From positions 26,623 to 90,622 of the forward strand of contig JAFQYM010000027.1 in the NCBI GenBank assembly GCA_017406465.1: a DNA stretch of 64,000 nucleotides. The letters run 5' to 3'. The notes beneath the pieces were generated by a model. The model was not told the DNA's origin. It saw only the letters and a list, made by a program, of their open reading frames with translations, and made no database searches. Shown here piece after piece: positions 28,701 through 38,546 of this stretch (its first letter is position 1; the number at the start of each line of letters is the position of its first letter). This DNA is from Kiritimatiellia bacterium. Its GTDB lineage: Bacteria > Verrucomicrobiota > Kiritimatiellia > RFP12 > UBA1067. The translations under genes and the position numbers were made by a program.

Positions 28701-31700
28701 GCTTGTTCAGGCGGTAGAAGTAGTCGGACACGTTAAGGCTGACGCTATAGGCGTTGTCAGGCGCGAAGCGAATCCACTTGCCATCGCCCTCTCCCGCGCT
28801 CTTCAAGGTGAAGACCTCGGAGAGCATGTATTCGACGTAGTTGGAAAGGCCGTCGCCGTCGTCGTCGCCAGTAGCGCCCTGCTCAAGCGCGTAGATGTTC
28901 TGCCACCAGTCGAGAAGGCCGTCGCCGTCGATGTCGGAGGTCGAGGCATAGACGGGGTCGGCGTTGCCGTCGGGCATCATGCCGCGCGCGAGATCGCGGA
29001 GATACGCCTCCCAGGCGGGCATGGCGGCGCCCTTCCAGGTTATTGTCTTCGCCCAGTCGCTCGGATCGTTTGGATCAAGGTCGTTCTCGGTCTCCCACCA
29101 GTCGGGGATTCCGTCGCCGTCGGAATCGGTCTTGGTCAGCTCCCAGAGATCGGACGAGCCCTGGCCGTCCCACATCTCGGGGCATGGCTTCGAGTAAGCG
29201 CCGCCCATCGGCACGAGGTCGGCCGTGCCGATGAAGTCGGAGCGAATCTCGTACTCGTAGCGGCAGACGAGGTCCTCGAGCGTCTCGTTCTCGGGATCCG
29301 TCGCGGCAATCTGGTTGAGCTTGAAGAGGCGCTGGTACCTTTCAAGGAAGTAGTTGTAGAACGGATACGGCATCGCCGAGTTGTTAAGCGCGTACCGCTG
29401 GAGATCGTGCCTCGACGCAGGCGTCGTGTAGCCGCCGAGATAGTCGGAGTAGAGGAACGAATCGACTACGCTGCCGTCCATGATGGGCAGGTGGTGGACC
29501 GTGTTCTTTACCCAGGGCACGATTGCGTAGTCGCCGTAGGCGGTGCTCTTGGTCTGGCAGGAATCCCACCAGCCGACATTCTCGGTGAATTCCCCGCTGA
29601 TGCCACCTGTGCTGACAAGCTGCCCGCGTACGGCGTTGTCGAAGCCGGAGGCGTTCTGCGCGACGTCCGCCGAACTGAGCGCGCCTGGCATGTCTGAGAA
29701 GTCGTAGAGCTGGACAAGCTCTGCCGTCAGGTCCTTGAGGCCGTCGTTGTCGTTCCTCGAGGAATCGGCCTCGGGGCCCATAAGGTGCGTGTAGACCTCG
29801 AGGCGGTTCGTGGCCGCGTCGTCCATCGTCATGTGCCTGTTGTACCACTGGGCGATCTCGGTCTCGGTCCTCGCGCCGTCCCAGATGCGGACTTCGTCGA
29901 TGTAGCCCTTGAACCACTCGTCGTTCTTCATGGAGTCGTAGGTGATGGTGGCCGTATCGAACGCGTTGCCGCCGCCGTTCGCCGCGGTCTCGGGCCTGCC
30001 GCCGATGAAGAGCGCGCCGGGCACTGCCTCGTAGGCCGTCTGCGTGAAGGTGTTCGTGTAGGTCGGATCCTGGGCAATGACGGTGACGCCGTTCGCGGGG
30101 ATGAGGTGCGTCGGGGCGTTCGCCTGCTCCGTACCATTGACGTAGAGGACGAGCCGCTTGCCGTTGTAGCTCAGCGCAACGTGCGTCCACTCGTTCGTCG
30201 GGACGACCTGTCCGATCACCGTCTGGCAGCTTTCGCTGTCCGCACGGACGGAAACCCTGGCGTCGTCGTTGTCGAACATGCCGTAGAGCTTGCCTTCGTT
30301 TGTAATGCCGAGGCGGAAGTTCGTGCGGATCGCGGCATTGTCCTTGTTGATCGCGTCGTAGCCGTAGAGCGAGCAGCGGTCGATAATCGTCTGCTCGCCG
30401 ATCTTCTCTGGACGGATCCACGCCTCGACGGTGAACTGCTTGAAGAAGTCGACCGTGGTTTTGCTCGGGACCGTGCCCATGAAGATGTCGCGCATGAACG
30501 TGGCGCGCGACTGGACCCACGACTTGTCGCCGTCGAGGTAAAGCGCCTGGCGGCGGGCGGGATCGGTGAAGTTGAGCGGGTCGGTCGGCGCGCGGAACGT
30601 CCTCACGATCTCGCGTCCGTCGCTCTTCCAGTCGTTGTCGGTGTCGTAGCCCTCGTTCTCCTCGAACGAATACAGGAACTGGAACCCGCCGTAGCCGCCG
30701 TCGGGCGTCTGGGCCGAATACGGGTCGTCGAAGCCGATCATGATCGGCCAGAACGGCATGGCGTTGACAGGCGCGGTGTTCTGGTAGTACTGCGTCACGT
30801 AGCTGTTGCCCGAACTCGAGTCGGTGTACCAGAGCGGCGTCGGGTCGGTGTGCGTCGTAATCGGGCTCGTCAGGTTCGCGGTTACGCGCTCAGAATCGTT
30901 TCTGAGCCCGTCGCCGTCGGGATCGGCCTCGCCGGCGCCCATCGCCCACGGATACAGGAGCGGGTCGAGCGCCGTGATATCCTGAATCGGCGGGTCGTCG
31001 CTGCCGGGCATGCCCTGGAGCGCCGCGATGCGGTTGAAGTCCTGCCTGCCCTTATCCGTGTTATGAGTCCACTCGTTCCAGAACGCGTTGAAATAGTTGG
31101 GCTGCCCCCATGCGGTCGCGATGATGTCCTTCGCCCCGGCCACAGTCGAGCCGAGCAACGGGTTGAGACCGTGGAACATTTCGTAGAAGTCGTCCATGCC
31201 GTCGCCGTCGGTGTCGGCGATGCGCGGATCGGTCGAGACGTATGCGCCGGCAGGCGGCATCATGATGCTCGGCTGTATCAAGTCGCACGTGATCATGCGG
31301 TCCCAGTAGCGGGTAGGCGACGCCATGTAGCCGTTATTGCGCCAGCCGGCTTCGACCCACGGCGTAGAGAACATATAGTTGTAGCCGGTGCCGGTGCGCT
31401 TGTTCGCGACGACTCCACCGCCCGTTATGTTTGTCACGACTTCGTAGTTCGGAATTTCCGTCACAACGCCTGTGAATTCGTTGGTGACGACCGTGTTCCC
31501 GACAAAGTTGCTGACGATCGAGAAGTCTTGATCGACCGCTCCTCCCCAGTTCATAAGCGCGGTGACCGAAAAATCGTCCGCGTCCTGCATCATCGGCGTA
31601 AAGGCAGTCGCCACATGGAGCTCGTGCGGGGCGAGAAGCGGACCTGTCGGATTCATCGGATCGTACAAGCCCTCGTCGAGATAGCGGCCCATGAGAGGAG

Positions 31701-34700
31701 TCGTGATGTCGTCGTAGCGGAAATGGCGCACCTGCTGGACGAGATACTCCTGATAGTTCTGGAGCCCATCGTGGTCGAAGTCGACGTCGCGCCGCGTGCC
31801 GAGGCGGGCGTCGGTCGAATGTCCGCCCTGGATCGGATCGGTCCAGCTGTCGCCGTTCCAGGTCGCGTCCATGCCGCCACAGATGTAGACGGGGTTGTCC
31901 GGGATCGCGTAGTCGGGTGCATTGAGCCCGTCGGAAATGAACGTCGCCTCTGCGATCTCCGGGTTGAAGTTCGGTGCAGGACCCGCATACTGCCGCGTAG
32001 AGATGTCGACGACGATGCCGGCGTATGTCATTTCCCACGGGTCGGGGAGTCCGTCGATGTCGGTATCGACGGTGCAGGGGTTCATGCCGCCGCCGCGCAC
32101 GCAGCAAGTGACGGAATCCTCCGGGTTGCCATAGATGAACGTCATGCCAGCCGCAGTGCCGGCGACAAGATACGTATTGCCGCCGTTTGCCCACGTGCCG
32201 AGCCAGGCCATTCCCTCGCCGCCGTCGACAATGCCGTCGCCGTCGGTGTCTGGTTCGTTGGGGTCGGTCGGGAAGAACTTGTTGAACCAGCCCTGCTGGA
32301 AGCCCTCGCCCGCCGAATGGAGGCCCGGATGGTGACTGTAGATCGAATCGCAGTTCCTGTAGGCGTTGCACGAGTCCGTGCCGGCGTACTCCGCCACAAA
32401 TCCGAGATAGTCCTCGTCGAAATCCCAAGGCGCCTGCAATCCCTCGTCGCTCTTTGCGGACGGAGCCGCGTTCGGGTTGCGTCCTACGTAGATCTCCCAG
32501 CCATCAGGCGCTCCGTCGCCGTCGGTATCGGCGCCGTGGCCAATGCGGGCGCGCTTGTTGCTGCCCGCCTGGGCGAACGCCTCGGCAAGGTACTCGGCGA
32601 TGTTGGCGGCCGCGACGAGATTCGCGGCCTCGCCCTCGCTGTACGCCGTTTCGTTCGTCGGGTTCAAGATCGCCTCGATGTCGGTCTTGGCATAGGTCAC
32701 GTTGGGCGAAGTCGTATAGCCGTTTATGGTCGCCCAGATGTCGTCTTCCTTCCACTCGGCATTATCAGGGTAGACGGGCGCAATGTTCCTGCCGTATTCG
32801 TCGACAGGAATGCCGTTTGCGTCCGTTTCGTTCTGGTAGTCGTGGCGGTAGCGCATGATGAGATATTCATCGTAGTCGCAATAGGGCTCGGTGTACATTG
32901 CGACGCCCGTCGTGTCGTTCGGGCTGAGCTCGCCGTTGATCGCCGGATTCCAGCGGTCGGCGACATAGCCGTTGGCGTCGCAATTCCACGCCGTGCGCGG
33001 ATCGAAGCCGAAGGCCCTGCGAACCTGGTCGTGGACAATGACGAAGTCGCGGAATGCGACAGGTGTTCCCGCTGGATAAGTTACCTGATTCAGCGGTTCG
33101 ATGTGCTTTAGCATCGGGCTGCCCCAGTGGAAGGGAATCGGCAAGTTGCCGTCGTATATCTCTATTTCCTCGGCGAACGTCAGGCCATAGGTATAGGGCG
33201 TGCCGTCGGGGTTGAGCTTTTCGCCACCGCCGATCACTGTGATGGTGACATCGCGGATAAGGGCCAGGCCGCCGGCCGCGAGGTCAAAATCGTAGTCCAC
33301 GCCGTACTGGAGCTGGTCGTAGACGTCGAACACATAGCGCGTGTTGCCATCGACGTCGATGCCATCCTCGATGGAAATGTGCCCCTCGAGGGAAAGGATG
33401 GCCATGAAGTCGCCGTCGGGGTTGCCGTGCTTCGCGCCGGCAAGCGGATCGAGGGAGTTCATGACCTCCCAGCCGTCGCACATCTTGTCGCCGTCCGTGT
33501 CCCAGTGGCAGGGATTCGTGCCGATGAGAAGTTCCTCGTAGTCGGAGAGTCCGTCACGGTCGAAGTCGGGATTGAAGCCGTCGACGCTCGTATCGAGCGG
33601 CGTGCACGGATTGAAGCGCTCGAGCACTTCCGCAGCCGTAATCTCGGTGCCGACGAGGATGTCGGCGGAGTTGAACCTCTCGAAGACGAGCTTCTGGCCC
33701 TTCCTGGGCTTGCCGAGACCGACGTCGGCGCCGTTTTCCACTGCCGGCACCCAGACCTGCGCCTGGTACCAGAAGAAGTATTCCCAGCTGTCGGGGAAGT
33801 CGTCGCCGTCAGTGTCGGCAACCGTGGGATTCATCCGAATGTAGTCGCCGCGCGGCTCGGGACTCCACACGAGGAGATCGCGCGCAGCCGGGTCGAGCCC
33901 GTTGTCGGCTGCATACTTCTCCCATGCCTTCTGCTCGTCCTCGCCGAAGTCCGGATCGGATATGACGGTGAGTGTGCCGCGCTTTTCGTCAATGTAGTTC
34001 AGCCCCTCGTGGAAGCCGCGGATCTTGCGGAAGGCGGTGAACGCGTGGCCGATCGGGGCGTAGCTCGCGCCTGCATTCTCCTTGAGGGTGACCTCGCCCT
34101 TTACCTGCCAGACGCCGGGCAGGTACTCGTCCACATGGTTGTACGTCGTCAGCGTCGCCATGTCGTCCCCGAGCGCGATCGTCGGCGAACCACCCATCGC
34201 CACCAGGAGCTTCTTCGCGAAGATGTCGGGAATGCCGTCCTGGTTGATGTCGCCGACGTTGTCCGCCTCGAGGAACTCGCGCGAGAAGACGACCTCTACA
34301 TATCGGTCGGGATACGCCACCGCGTCCTGCTCGGCGAGCGGCAGGCTTACCAGCTGGTTGACGGCGTTCGTCCCGATCTGCGGGTCGTTCTTCATCAGCT
34401 CGGGGGTGAACACGGAATTTTCGCCGGGAAGCTCGCTTATGAACGCGTAGACGTAGCTGCCCTCGTCGCCGAGCGCGGAAATCACCGCGGTGTTCTTCTC
34501 GACGGCGTAGTCCCAGATGTCGCCGTTGAGCGAGGAGCCGTCCGAGCCGTCGGCCGTCACTTTGCCCGAGCCAAGCCCGTCTGCCGCGCCGTAGGCAGCC
34601 GCGACAATGTCGGACAGCGGGTCGTACGGCATGAGCGGCAGCGTGTAGAGCCGCTTCGACGCCTCGACATTGAAGTGCCACTCGTAGTAACAGCTGCCGC

Positions 34701-37700
34701 CGTCCTTGTCGTTGACCGAGAGCGATATCGTCTTGTCCCCGGCGGTGGAGAACTTCGTCTTGTACGTTCCACTCACGACGTTGTTTGTTGTCATCGTCGA
34801 CCCGGGCTCGGAAGAACTCCACGACACGGCGAAGTCGTTCGTCTCGTCCATGCGGATGAAGTCGGCGACGTTCCATTCTATCGTGATGTCCTGGTTCTGC
34901 GTGACCGTGACGACGTTGGTGGATGCAAGGCCTGCCACACTGTCGAACGCAATGCCGACGTTCGCCTTTATCGAGTTGAGCTTCGGGCTCCTGTTGAACA
35001 CCGAGAAGTCGCATGCGCCCTCGCTGTAGAAGTCCTTCATCGGGATGTTGTTCGAGTTCTTTGTCTCGGTGATCACGACCGCGTGGAGCGTATACTGGGA
35101 GTACGGTGTTCCGTCCATGCCGGTTATCCTGGGCGGCTGCGTCGGTCTATCGGCCATCCTGCCGATCTGCACATCGACGTATTCATTGGTGCTCAGCCCG
35201 AGTTCCTTGCCCTTGATCTCAAGCGATCCGAGCTTGCCAATGTCGTTCGCCCCCACTCCTTCCGTGCGAGACGTGCGCTCGAGCCACAGCCGCACGGTGA
35301 GGGCCTGTTCGGCAGGCGTCGACAGGACCACGTCGAACTGGGCGGACGTCTGGCCCTCGTTGAAGCCGAGATTCCCGTCGGCATCCACGGTCGCGTTGAC
35401 CGGCGTGACGGAAACGAACGCCTTCTCCGCGACGGGAACTATGACGCGGAACTCCGGGCCCCAGTCGTCTTCGGAGAGGGCGGACTCCCAATAGCCCGCC
35501 GGGTCCCCGTACGGAACGCCGCCCAGCCAGCTGACGATGTCCTGCCTTTCGATGCCGATGTCGAGCAGCTCGGCGATCATGTCCTTGTCGAGCAGCTGCA
35601 CCGCGACTTCGTTGTCGCCGATCGCCGTGAAGGTGAAGTTCGTGGAGACGTAGCACGAATCAACGCCGGACCTGGTGGAACCGACCGTGATGCGGGTATC
35701 AACCAGCATCCCGTTCGGGTTGTAGAACGACCACTTGGCGATGAGAAGTCCGTTGGTGAATTCGTCGGGATCCGCGCCGTTGATCCAGTCTATAAGCGAC
35801 TCGTTGGGCTGCACGGGGAGCCGCCTGTCCGCCGCCACGTCGGAGAACGTGAACCGGAGGGAGACCGCGTTGTCGGCCGGAATGGCGGACGGCAGCGCCG
35901 CGTTGTTCGTGACGGTATAGGCGCCAACACGCATGGCCTTGCTCCCGGGCGCGGCCTGCGGCGCCACGTTCGCGCAGATTATGCTGCAGTTGTCCGAAGC
36001 ATAGCTGTTGTCGAGCTCCGTCGCGTCGTAGGTCTGCGTTTCGCAGAGGACGACGCGGAACGCGATCGTGCCGGGGCCGTCCTGCAGCACAAGATTCAGC
36101 TTGACCGGGCCCTTTGTGCCGGCCGGTATCTCCACGCCGGTCGCATAGGTCACACCCTCCCCGATAACCTGCTTGTTGCGGGCGGCGACAAGCGCGTTCG
36201 TCGCGTCTTCGTTCAAGGGTTCCACGAACGCGTACAGGGGGTTGCTGTTTTCGACGCTGATGCCGACGGAGAGCTCTACGGTCTCGCCTTCGTTGTAGAC
36301 GTACCCCCAGTCGTTGTAGTTGTTGCTCACCACGATCTTGTCGGGGTCGGATACCGTGACGGGCACGGTGATTTCAGACGAAAGGCCGTCGGGGTTCGTG
36401 ACCTTGACGGTCGCCGTGAAAGTGCCGGAGCGCGGATACGTCACGCCCGAAATGGACAGGACGCCGTTCGTGGGCGCCACATAGACTGTGGGTAGCTTCG
36501 ACCCCTTGCCGCCAAGCCCGCGTTCCCACGTCACTGCATAGAGATTCGTTCCCGAGCCAAGTGCGCCGTCGAACGCCACGTCGTCGAGATAGCGCATGTT
36601 GCGGCACGAGTCGTCGATCTCGATCTCGATGTTTTGCAGCTCGACGCCGGCCGTCGGAGGATCGAACGTCACGCCGGAGATCTGCGGCTGCTCCGGCTCG
36701 ATGTAGAGCGTTGCATCGCGCCTGTCCGCCGGCTTGTAGAAATCGGCGGCGTCCTCTCCGGTGACGGAGGTTATCTTGAACTCCACGCCGTATGCGTCGG
36801 CAATCGTCTCTTTCGTCGCGCCGAGAGGATAGATGTACAGGTACTTCTCCTTCTCGCCGGCGGCGAACTCGAGTTCCGTTTCCATCGCGCGCCAGCCGTT
36901 GGCGGAGCCCTTTTGCGCAGCCACGGCGACGAGATGGTTCGTATATGTCGCGAAGACGTCCTTTCCGTTGACAAACGGCTTTATCACCACTTTCACGGTG
37001 TTGGTGAACGCCTCGGAGAGCGACACGGCCATCTGCTTCGGATATGTCGTCTCCTTGTTGTATTCGCCGTTCGCCGTCGCCGTCGTCCAGGTGGTGTCGC
37101 CGAACTTGAGCTCGATAGACGGCTTTTTCTGCGGGCCGATCTTGACATAGCGCTTGACGGAAGTGTTGAGCTGAGTGCCGCTTGTCGCCGAATAGACGTT
37201 CGTCTTGGCGCTCGACATGTAAACCCAAGCGCCCTGTCCTTCGGTTCCCTTCGCCCTGAGCGTGAACGGCTTGGACTTGTCGCCGGTCGAGATCAGTATC
37301 GGAAGCGCTATCTTGCCGTCGACGATCTCAGTCTTCCCGACCGGAGAGAGAATGCTGTCGTCGCCGGTCCAGATCCACATAGTCGCATAGTCGTCGCTGC
37401 TGCCGTAAGAGGCCTTGCCCGCGACTTCGATGGTGATGTCTGTGTACTTGCCGACGGCATCGGTCGAATTCTGGGCAATGGTGCGCCAAACGTAGGGATC
37501 GTCTTCCGTGCCCGCCGTGGTGGCGTCGTCGTAATGCTCCTCGAAGTCGATCGTGCGGATGTAGACGTTCTGCGGCGCACTTCTCGGTACGCCGATCTCG
37601 TCAGGCGGATTCTCTGCCGGATAGTGGGTCGCAACATCGGCCAACACGTCGTCTGCCACAAAGCTGAACACCGGAATCCTGCGCACGTCGGCTGCGGTTT

Positions 37701-38232
37701 CCACCCTGTTGTAGATGTTTGGATTCCTGACGAAATACGTTTCGCCAGGCGTCCCGGAAGCCGCCTCGTAGTTAAGGTTCATCAAGCTGACCGGCTCGGC
37801 TATGTCGCCCGCCTGAACGGTGTATTCGAAGAAGAGATCAGTGAAATACAGATTGCTGCGCAGGCCTGCGTCGTAGGTCGTGTTTGTCGTCGGCTTGCAG
37901 TCTACGAGGTCGGCCCAGCGAGGAACGCCGCCGATCACAAGGCCGAGCTGCGGTGCCATGTACGACGTGGAGCCAATGCTTAGCGCCTGCCACTCGTACT
38001 GCTGCGACCCGCCGTAGTCGGCGTTCAGCAAACGAACGCGGATCGTTATCGTCTCCTTGATCGTATGGGGGCTGTCAGGGTTGGGGTACGTTCTGCCGCC
38101 GTTCAGCAGCGAGTACGGATAGCCCTGCATTACGTCTATTGAGACGATGTCGCCGCCGTGCGCGAAAAACGCCGCACCGACAAAGCACGCCATCACCGCA
38201 GTTCTCAGTTTTCTACCGATCATGTTGATCAT
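25735..38232 (-). CDS. Giant exported protein A (4165 aa) with many TSP3 repeats and a LamG domain
   Basis: The N-terminus has a signal peptide (RTAVMACFVGAAFFAHG). The first ~1450 residues are a chain of beta-sandwich-like segments, some Calx-beta-like (NEGQTSAQFDVVLS; YNEGETVELSV). From ~1470 to ~3970 come at least 15 thrombospondin type 3-like calcium motifs such as DTDGDGIPDWWE, each followed by LxPLxGxx-type text. A LamG/concanavalin-like domain lies at ~2560-2805 (FTVEAWIRPEKIG, VPTNEWTHVALSYNGKRLVLYVNG, YIDEVRIWDGARTETEI). The C-terminus (EFDLADDVDLESGFFKATLEK) shows no obvious LPXTG, PEP-CTERM or autotransporter signal. A GAGGTGG ribosome binding site precedes ATG 38232, and the start overlaps the lipoprotein gene by 4 bp. 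Probably a calcium-stabilised surface adhesin or glycan-binding fibre. Confidence 0.85.
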   Translation of the reverse strand: MINMIGRKLRTAVMACFVGAAFFAHGGDIVSIDVMQGYPYSLLNGGRTYPNPDSPHTIKETITIRVRLLNADYGGSQQYEWQALSIGSTSYMAPQLGLVIGGVPRWADLVDCKPTTNTTYDAGLRSNLYFTDLFFEYTVQAGDIAEPVSLMNLNYEAASGTPGETYFVRNPNIYNRVETAADVRRIPVFSFVADDVLADVATHYPAENPPDEIGVPRSAPQNVYIRTIDFEEHYDDATTAGTEDDPYVWRTIAQNSTDAVGKYTDITIEVAGKASYGSSDDYATMWIWTGDDSILSPVGKTEIVDGKIALPILISTGDKSKPFTLRAKGTEGQGAWVYMSSAKTNVYSATSGTQLNTSVKRYVKIGPQKKPSIELKFGDTTWTTATANGEYNKETTYPKQMAVSLSEAFTNTVKVVIKPFVNGKDVFATYTNHLVAVAAQKGSANGWRAMETELEFAAGEKEKYLYIYPLGATKETIADAYGVEFKITSVTGEDAADFYKPADRRDATLYIEPEQPQISGVTFDPPTAGVELQNIEIEIDDSCRNMRYLDDVAFDGALGSGTNLYAVTWERGLGGKGSKLPTVYVAPTNGVLSISGVTYPRSGTFTATVKVTNPDGLSSEITVPVTVSDPDKIVVSNNYNDWGYVYNEGETVELSVGISVENSNPLYAFVEPLNEDATNALVAARNKQVIGEGVTYATGVEIPAGTKGPVKLNLVLQDGPGTIAFRVVLCETQTYDATELDNSYASDNCSIICANVAPQAAPGSKAMRVGAYTVTNNAALPSAIPADNAVSLRFTFSDVAADRRLPVQPNESLIDWINGADPDEFTNGLLIAKWSFYNPNGMLVDTRITVGSTRSGVDSCYVSTNFTFTAIGDNEVAVQLLDKDMIAELLDIGIERQDIVSWLGGVPYGDPAGYWESALSEDDWGPEFRVIVPVAEKAFVSVTPVNATVDADGNLGFNEGQTSAQFDVVLSTPAEQALTVRLWLERTSRTEGVGANDIGKLGSLEIKGKELGLSTNEYVDVQIGRMADRPTQPPRITGMDGTPYSQYTLHAVVITETKNSNNIPMKDFYSEGACDFSVFNRSPKLNSIKANVGIAFDSVAGLASTNVVTVTQNQDITIEWNVADFIRMDETNDFAVSWSSSEPGSTMTTNNVVSGTYKTKFSTAGDKTISLSVNDKDGGSCYYEWHFNVEASKRLYTLPLMPYDPLSDIVAAAYGAADGLGSGKVTADGSDGSSLNGDIWDYAVEKNTAVISALGDEGSYVYAFISELPGENSVFTPELMKNDPQIGTNAVNQLVSLPLAEQDAVAYPDRYVEVVFSREFLEADNVGDINQDGIPDIFAKKLLVAMGGSPTIALGDDMATLTTYNHVDEYLPGVWQVKGEVTLKENAGASYAPIGHAFTAFRKIRGFHEGLNYIDEKRGTLTVISDPDFGEDEQKAWEKYAADNGLDPAARDLLVWSPEPRGDYIRMNPTVADTDGDDFPDSWEYFFWYQAQVWVPAVENGADVGLGKPRKGQKLVFERFNSADILVGTEITAAEVLERFNPCTPLDTSVDGFNPDFDRDGLSDYEELLIGTNPCHWDTDGDKMCDGWEVMNSLDPLAGAKHGNPDGDFMAILSLEGHISIEDGIDVDGNTRYVFDVYDQLQYGVDYDFDLAAGGLALIRDVTITVIGGGEKLNPDGTPYTYGLTFAEEIEIYDGNLPIPFHWGSPMLKHIEPLNQVTYPAGTPVAFRDFVIVHDQVRRAFGFDPRTAWNCDANGYVADRWNPAINGELSPNDTTGVAMYTEPYCDYDEYLIMRYRHDYQNETDANGIPVDEYGRNIAPVYPDNAEWKEDDIWATINGYTTSPNVTYAKTDIEAILNPTNETAYSEGEAANLVAAANIAEYLAEAFAQAGSNKRARIGHGADTDGDGAPDGWEIYVGRNPNAAPSAKSDEGLQAPWDFDEDYLGFVAEYAGTDSCNAYRNCDSIYSHHPGLHSAGEGFQQGWFNKFFPTDPNEPDTDGDGIVDGGEGMAWLGTWANGGNTYLVAGTAAGMTFIYGNPEDSVTCCVRGGGMNPCTVDTDIDGLPDPWEMTYAGIVVDISTRQYAGPAPNFNPEIAEATFISDGLNAPDYAIPDNPVYICGGMDATWNGDSWTDPIQGGHSTDARLGTRRDVDFDHDGLQNYQEYLVQQVRHFRYDDITTPLMGRYLDEGLYDPMNPTGPLLAPHELHVATAFTPMMQDADDFSVTALMNWGGAVDQDFSIVSNFVGNTVVTNEFTGVVTEIPNYEVVTNITGGGVVANKRTGTGYNYMFSTPWVEAGWRNNGYMASPTRYWDRMITCDLIQPSIMMPPAGAYVSTDPRIADTDGDGMDDFYEMFHGLNPLLGSTVAGAKDIIATAWGQPNYFNAFWNEWTHNTDKGRQDFNRIAALQGMPGSDDPPIQDITALDPLLYPWAMGAGEADPDGDGLRNDSERVTANLTSPITTHTDPTPLWYTDSSSGNSYVTQYYQNTAPVNAMPFWPIMIGFDDPYSAQTPDGGYGGFQFLYSFEENEGYDTDNDWKSDGREIVRTFRAPTDPLNFTDPARRQALYLDGDKSWVQSRATFMRDIFMGTVPSKTTVDFFKQFTVEAWIRPEKIGEQTIIDRCSLYGYDAINKDNAAIRTNFRLGITNEGKLYGMFDNDDARVSVRADSESCQTVIGQVVPTNEWTHVALSYNGKRLVLYVNGTEQANAPTHLIPANGVTVIAQDPTYTNTFTQTAYEAVPGALFIGGRPETAANGGGNAFDTATITYDSMKNDEWFKGYIDEVRIWDGARTETEIAQWYNRHMTMDDAATNRLEVYTHLMGPEADSSRNDNDGLKDLTAELVQLYDFSDMPGALSSADVAQNASGFDNAVRGQLVSTGGISGEFTENVGWWDSCQTKSTAYGDYAIVPWVKNTVHHLPIMDGSVVDSFLYSDYLGGYTTPASRHDLQRYALNNSAMPYPFYNYFLERYQRLFKLNQIAATDPENETLEDLVCRYEYEIRSDFIGTADLVPMGGAYSKPCPEMWDGQGSSDLWELTKTDSDGDGIPDWWETENDLDPNDPSDWAKTITWKGAAMPAWEAYLRDLARGMMPDGNADPVYASTSDIDGDGLLDWWQNIYALEQGATGDDDGDGLSNYVEYMLSEVFTLKSAGEGDGKWIRFAPDNAYSVSLNVSDYFYRLNKLYIGEIFTDHDRIKDQWEAKHLIENDSVSPYAYDADIDADADGWSNEAEFQSGTKPTVLASLTVDAVQLNEYPVPTIELTISYHGTQNIGDKPVVVQAWSDQTLATIPDAVWTLGGQGDVQLYENGASNVVTGVKHFGMNPLREMLLHLSPGSVVPGSIEFEFKDLGWILYNMLTDQGYTMDPALAIWEGSIIDQPRNDDLEIGDIVRQGDPDESFGTINYATGELKVDFAKFPDWFAMEGDISQSTTGNGWVSVYNLQKSYVRVNWQSKLLAGGRVNTYYLAEADVPGADNNSLGHVKQGLNTLIAFYDLDNDGKYTPGEPYGMVRDIDVGWNYARASIGLTDTHPSTPRYDLTKGGNAEIGAGGNNGTTGEAATDREVIYPSDATDVYTVNGGNPAEAKGRVRVRIARFAIDSMEIGLLPQKYMAVVYDRVHDLTQTGRPVITEADILNMASNAFDIDWNSAAFDPNHMTLTSVIQEMMPQNGVPAKLADGKTPVAFTNIYYTVYVGNDSIVPLTVTNANILSKAIVRKFAASRVRPTTIPGATLLEPPAPTFQWRCDDTTYTAFRIRVTGNGVNWTSGYMLLPPRDANGVYSWTPPLRIGAIVPGGTVEFKNGGTYSWEISTYNSKYKDDLWTSGGSFVANVLTNSTDYATARVAVRYYGPDEVASSGKIRVQAFKTPDFSGEPVGEGYVTSLADISSTNAIKTANATIVGLKTGSYYIRAFIDTDGNGTRSFWTSNADKHYYWESWGCYCTRDMKLGTIFTPRSITVGPGYGANEIIPVYVEDCDTDRDSLPDAWEWKQNGNLTAYGAASIDQNAGGFAMKKSLSGSIETKGALSSGLAVMAMTNLKSPRVAALLLGVNASGTDSQVNSRLNSAQSDASAEPSYVAIKSIELDRENGKVFITTETAGKENGSTVVLSDIYEFSSGSSTLTLTCNIWHRDSLESGNWTVIETRDVEINKTSTTYEFDLADDVDLESGFFKATLEK

Positions 38233-38546
38233 GTTCCACCTCTCTTCTTCTTTTCCAAAATCTGCCGGCGGACCTCCTCGCGGTCGCGCCTGAGCCGTTC
38301 ATGGTTTGAAATCGCTATTTCTTTCGCAAGCCGCTTCTCCTCGGCCTCGAGCTCCTCCCGGCGTGCAGCGTCGGCAACTCCGTCCCGCAGCTCGACGACT
38401 ATCTCCCGGCGCCTTTCGGTGCGCTCCCGCTGCGCCGCTTCCTCGCGCGCCGCTTCCTCGCGGCGAACGGCCGCGGCGGCGTCTTCTCCGTCGCATCCGG
38501 CGAAAATCGCGCACAGCAAGACTGCAGGAAGGACCTTAATAGTCAT
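38229..38546 (-). CDS. Small coiled-coil lipoprotein paired with giant protein A
   Basis: 105 aa. A lipoprotein signal (MTIKVLPAVLLCAIFAGC, lipidated Cys18) is followed by an almost entirely charged helical region (Arg/Glu-rich, RREEAAREEAAQRERTERR) predicted to be a coiled coil. ATG 38546 is chosen because a perfect GGGAGGTT ribosome binding site lies 6 nt upstream. The start overlaps the end of giant gene B by 11 bp, and the stop overlaps the start of giant gene A by 4 bp, so the three are translationally coupled. General design matches the lipoprotein at 48586-48981; I cannot name a family. Confidence 0.75.
   Translation of the reverse strand: MTIKVLPAVLLCAIFAGCDGEDAAAAVRREEAAREEAAQRERTERRREIVVELRDGVADAARREELEAEEKRLAKEIAISNHERLRRDREEVRRQILEKKKRGGT

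Noticed and set aside
25879..33111. Very long plus-strand open frames opposite giant gene A
   Set aside because: High-GC antisense shadows: Arg/Val/Asp-rich, no domains, no ribosome binding sites, while the minus strand has a signal peptide and clear domains.
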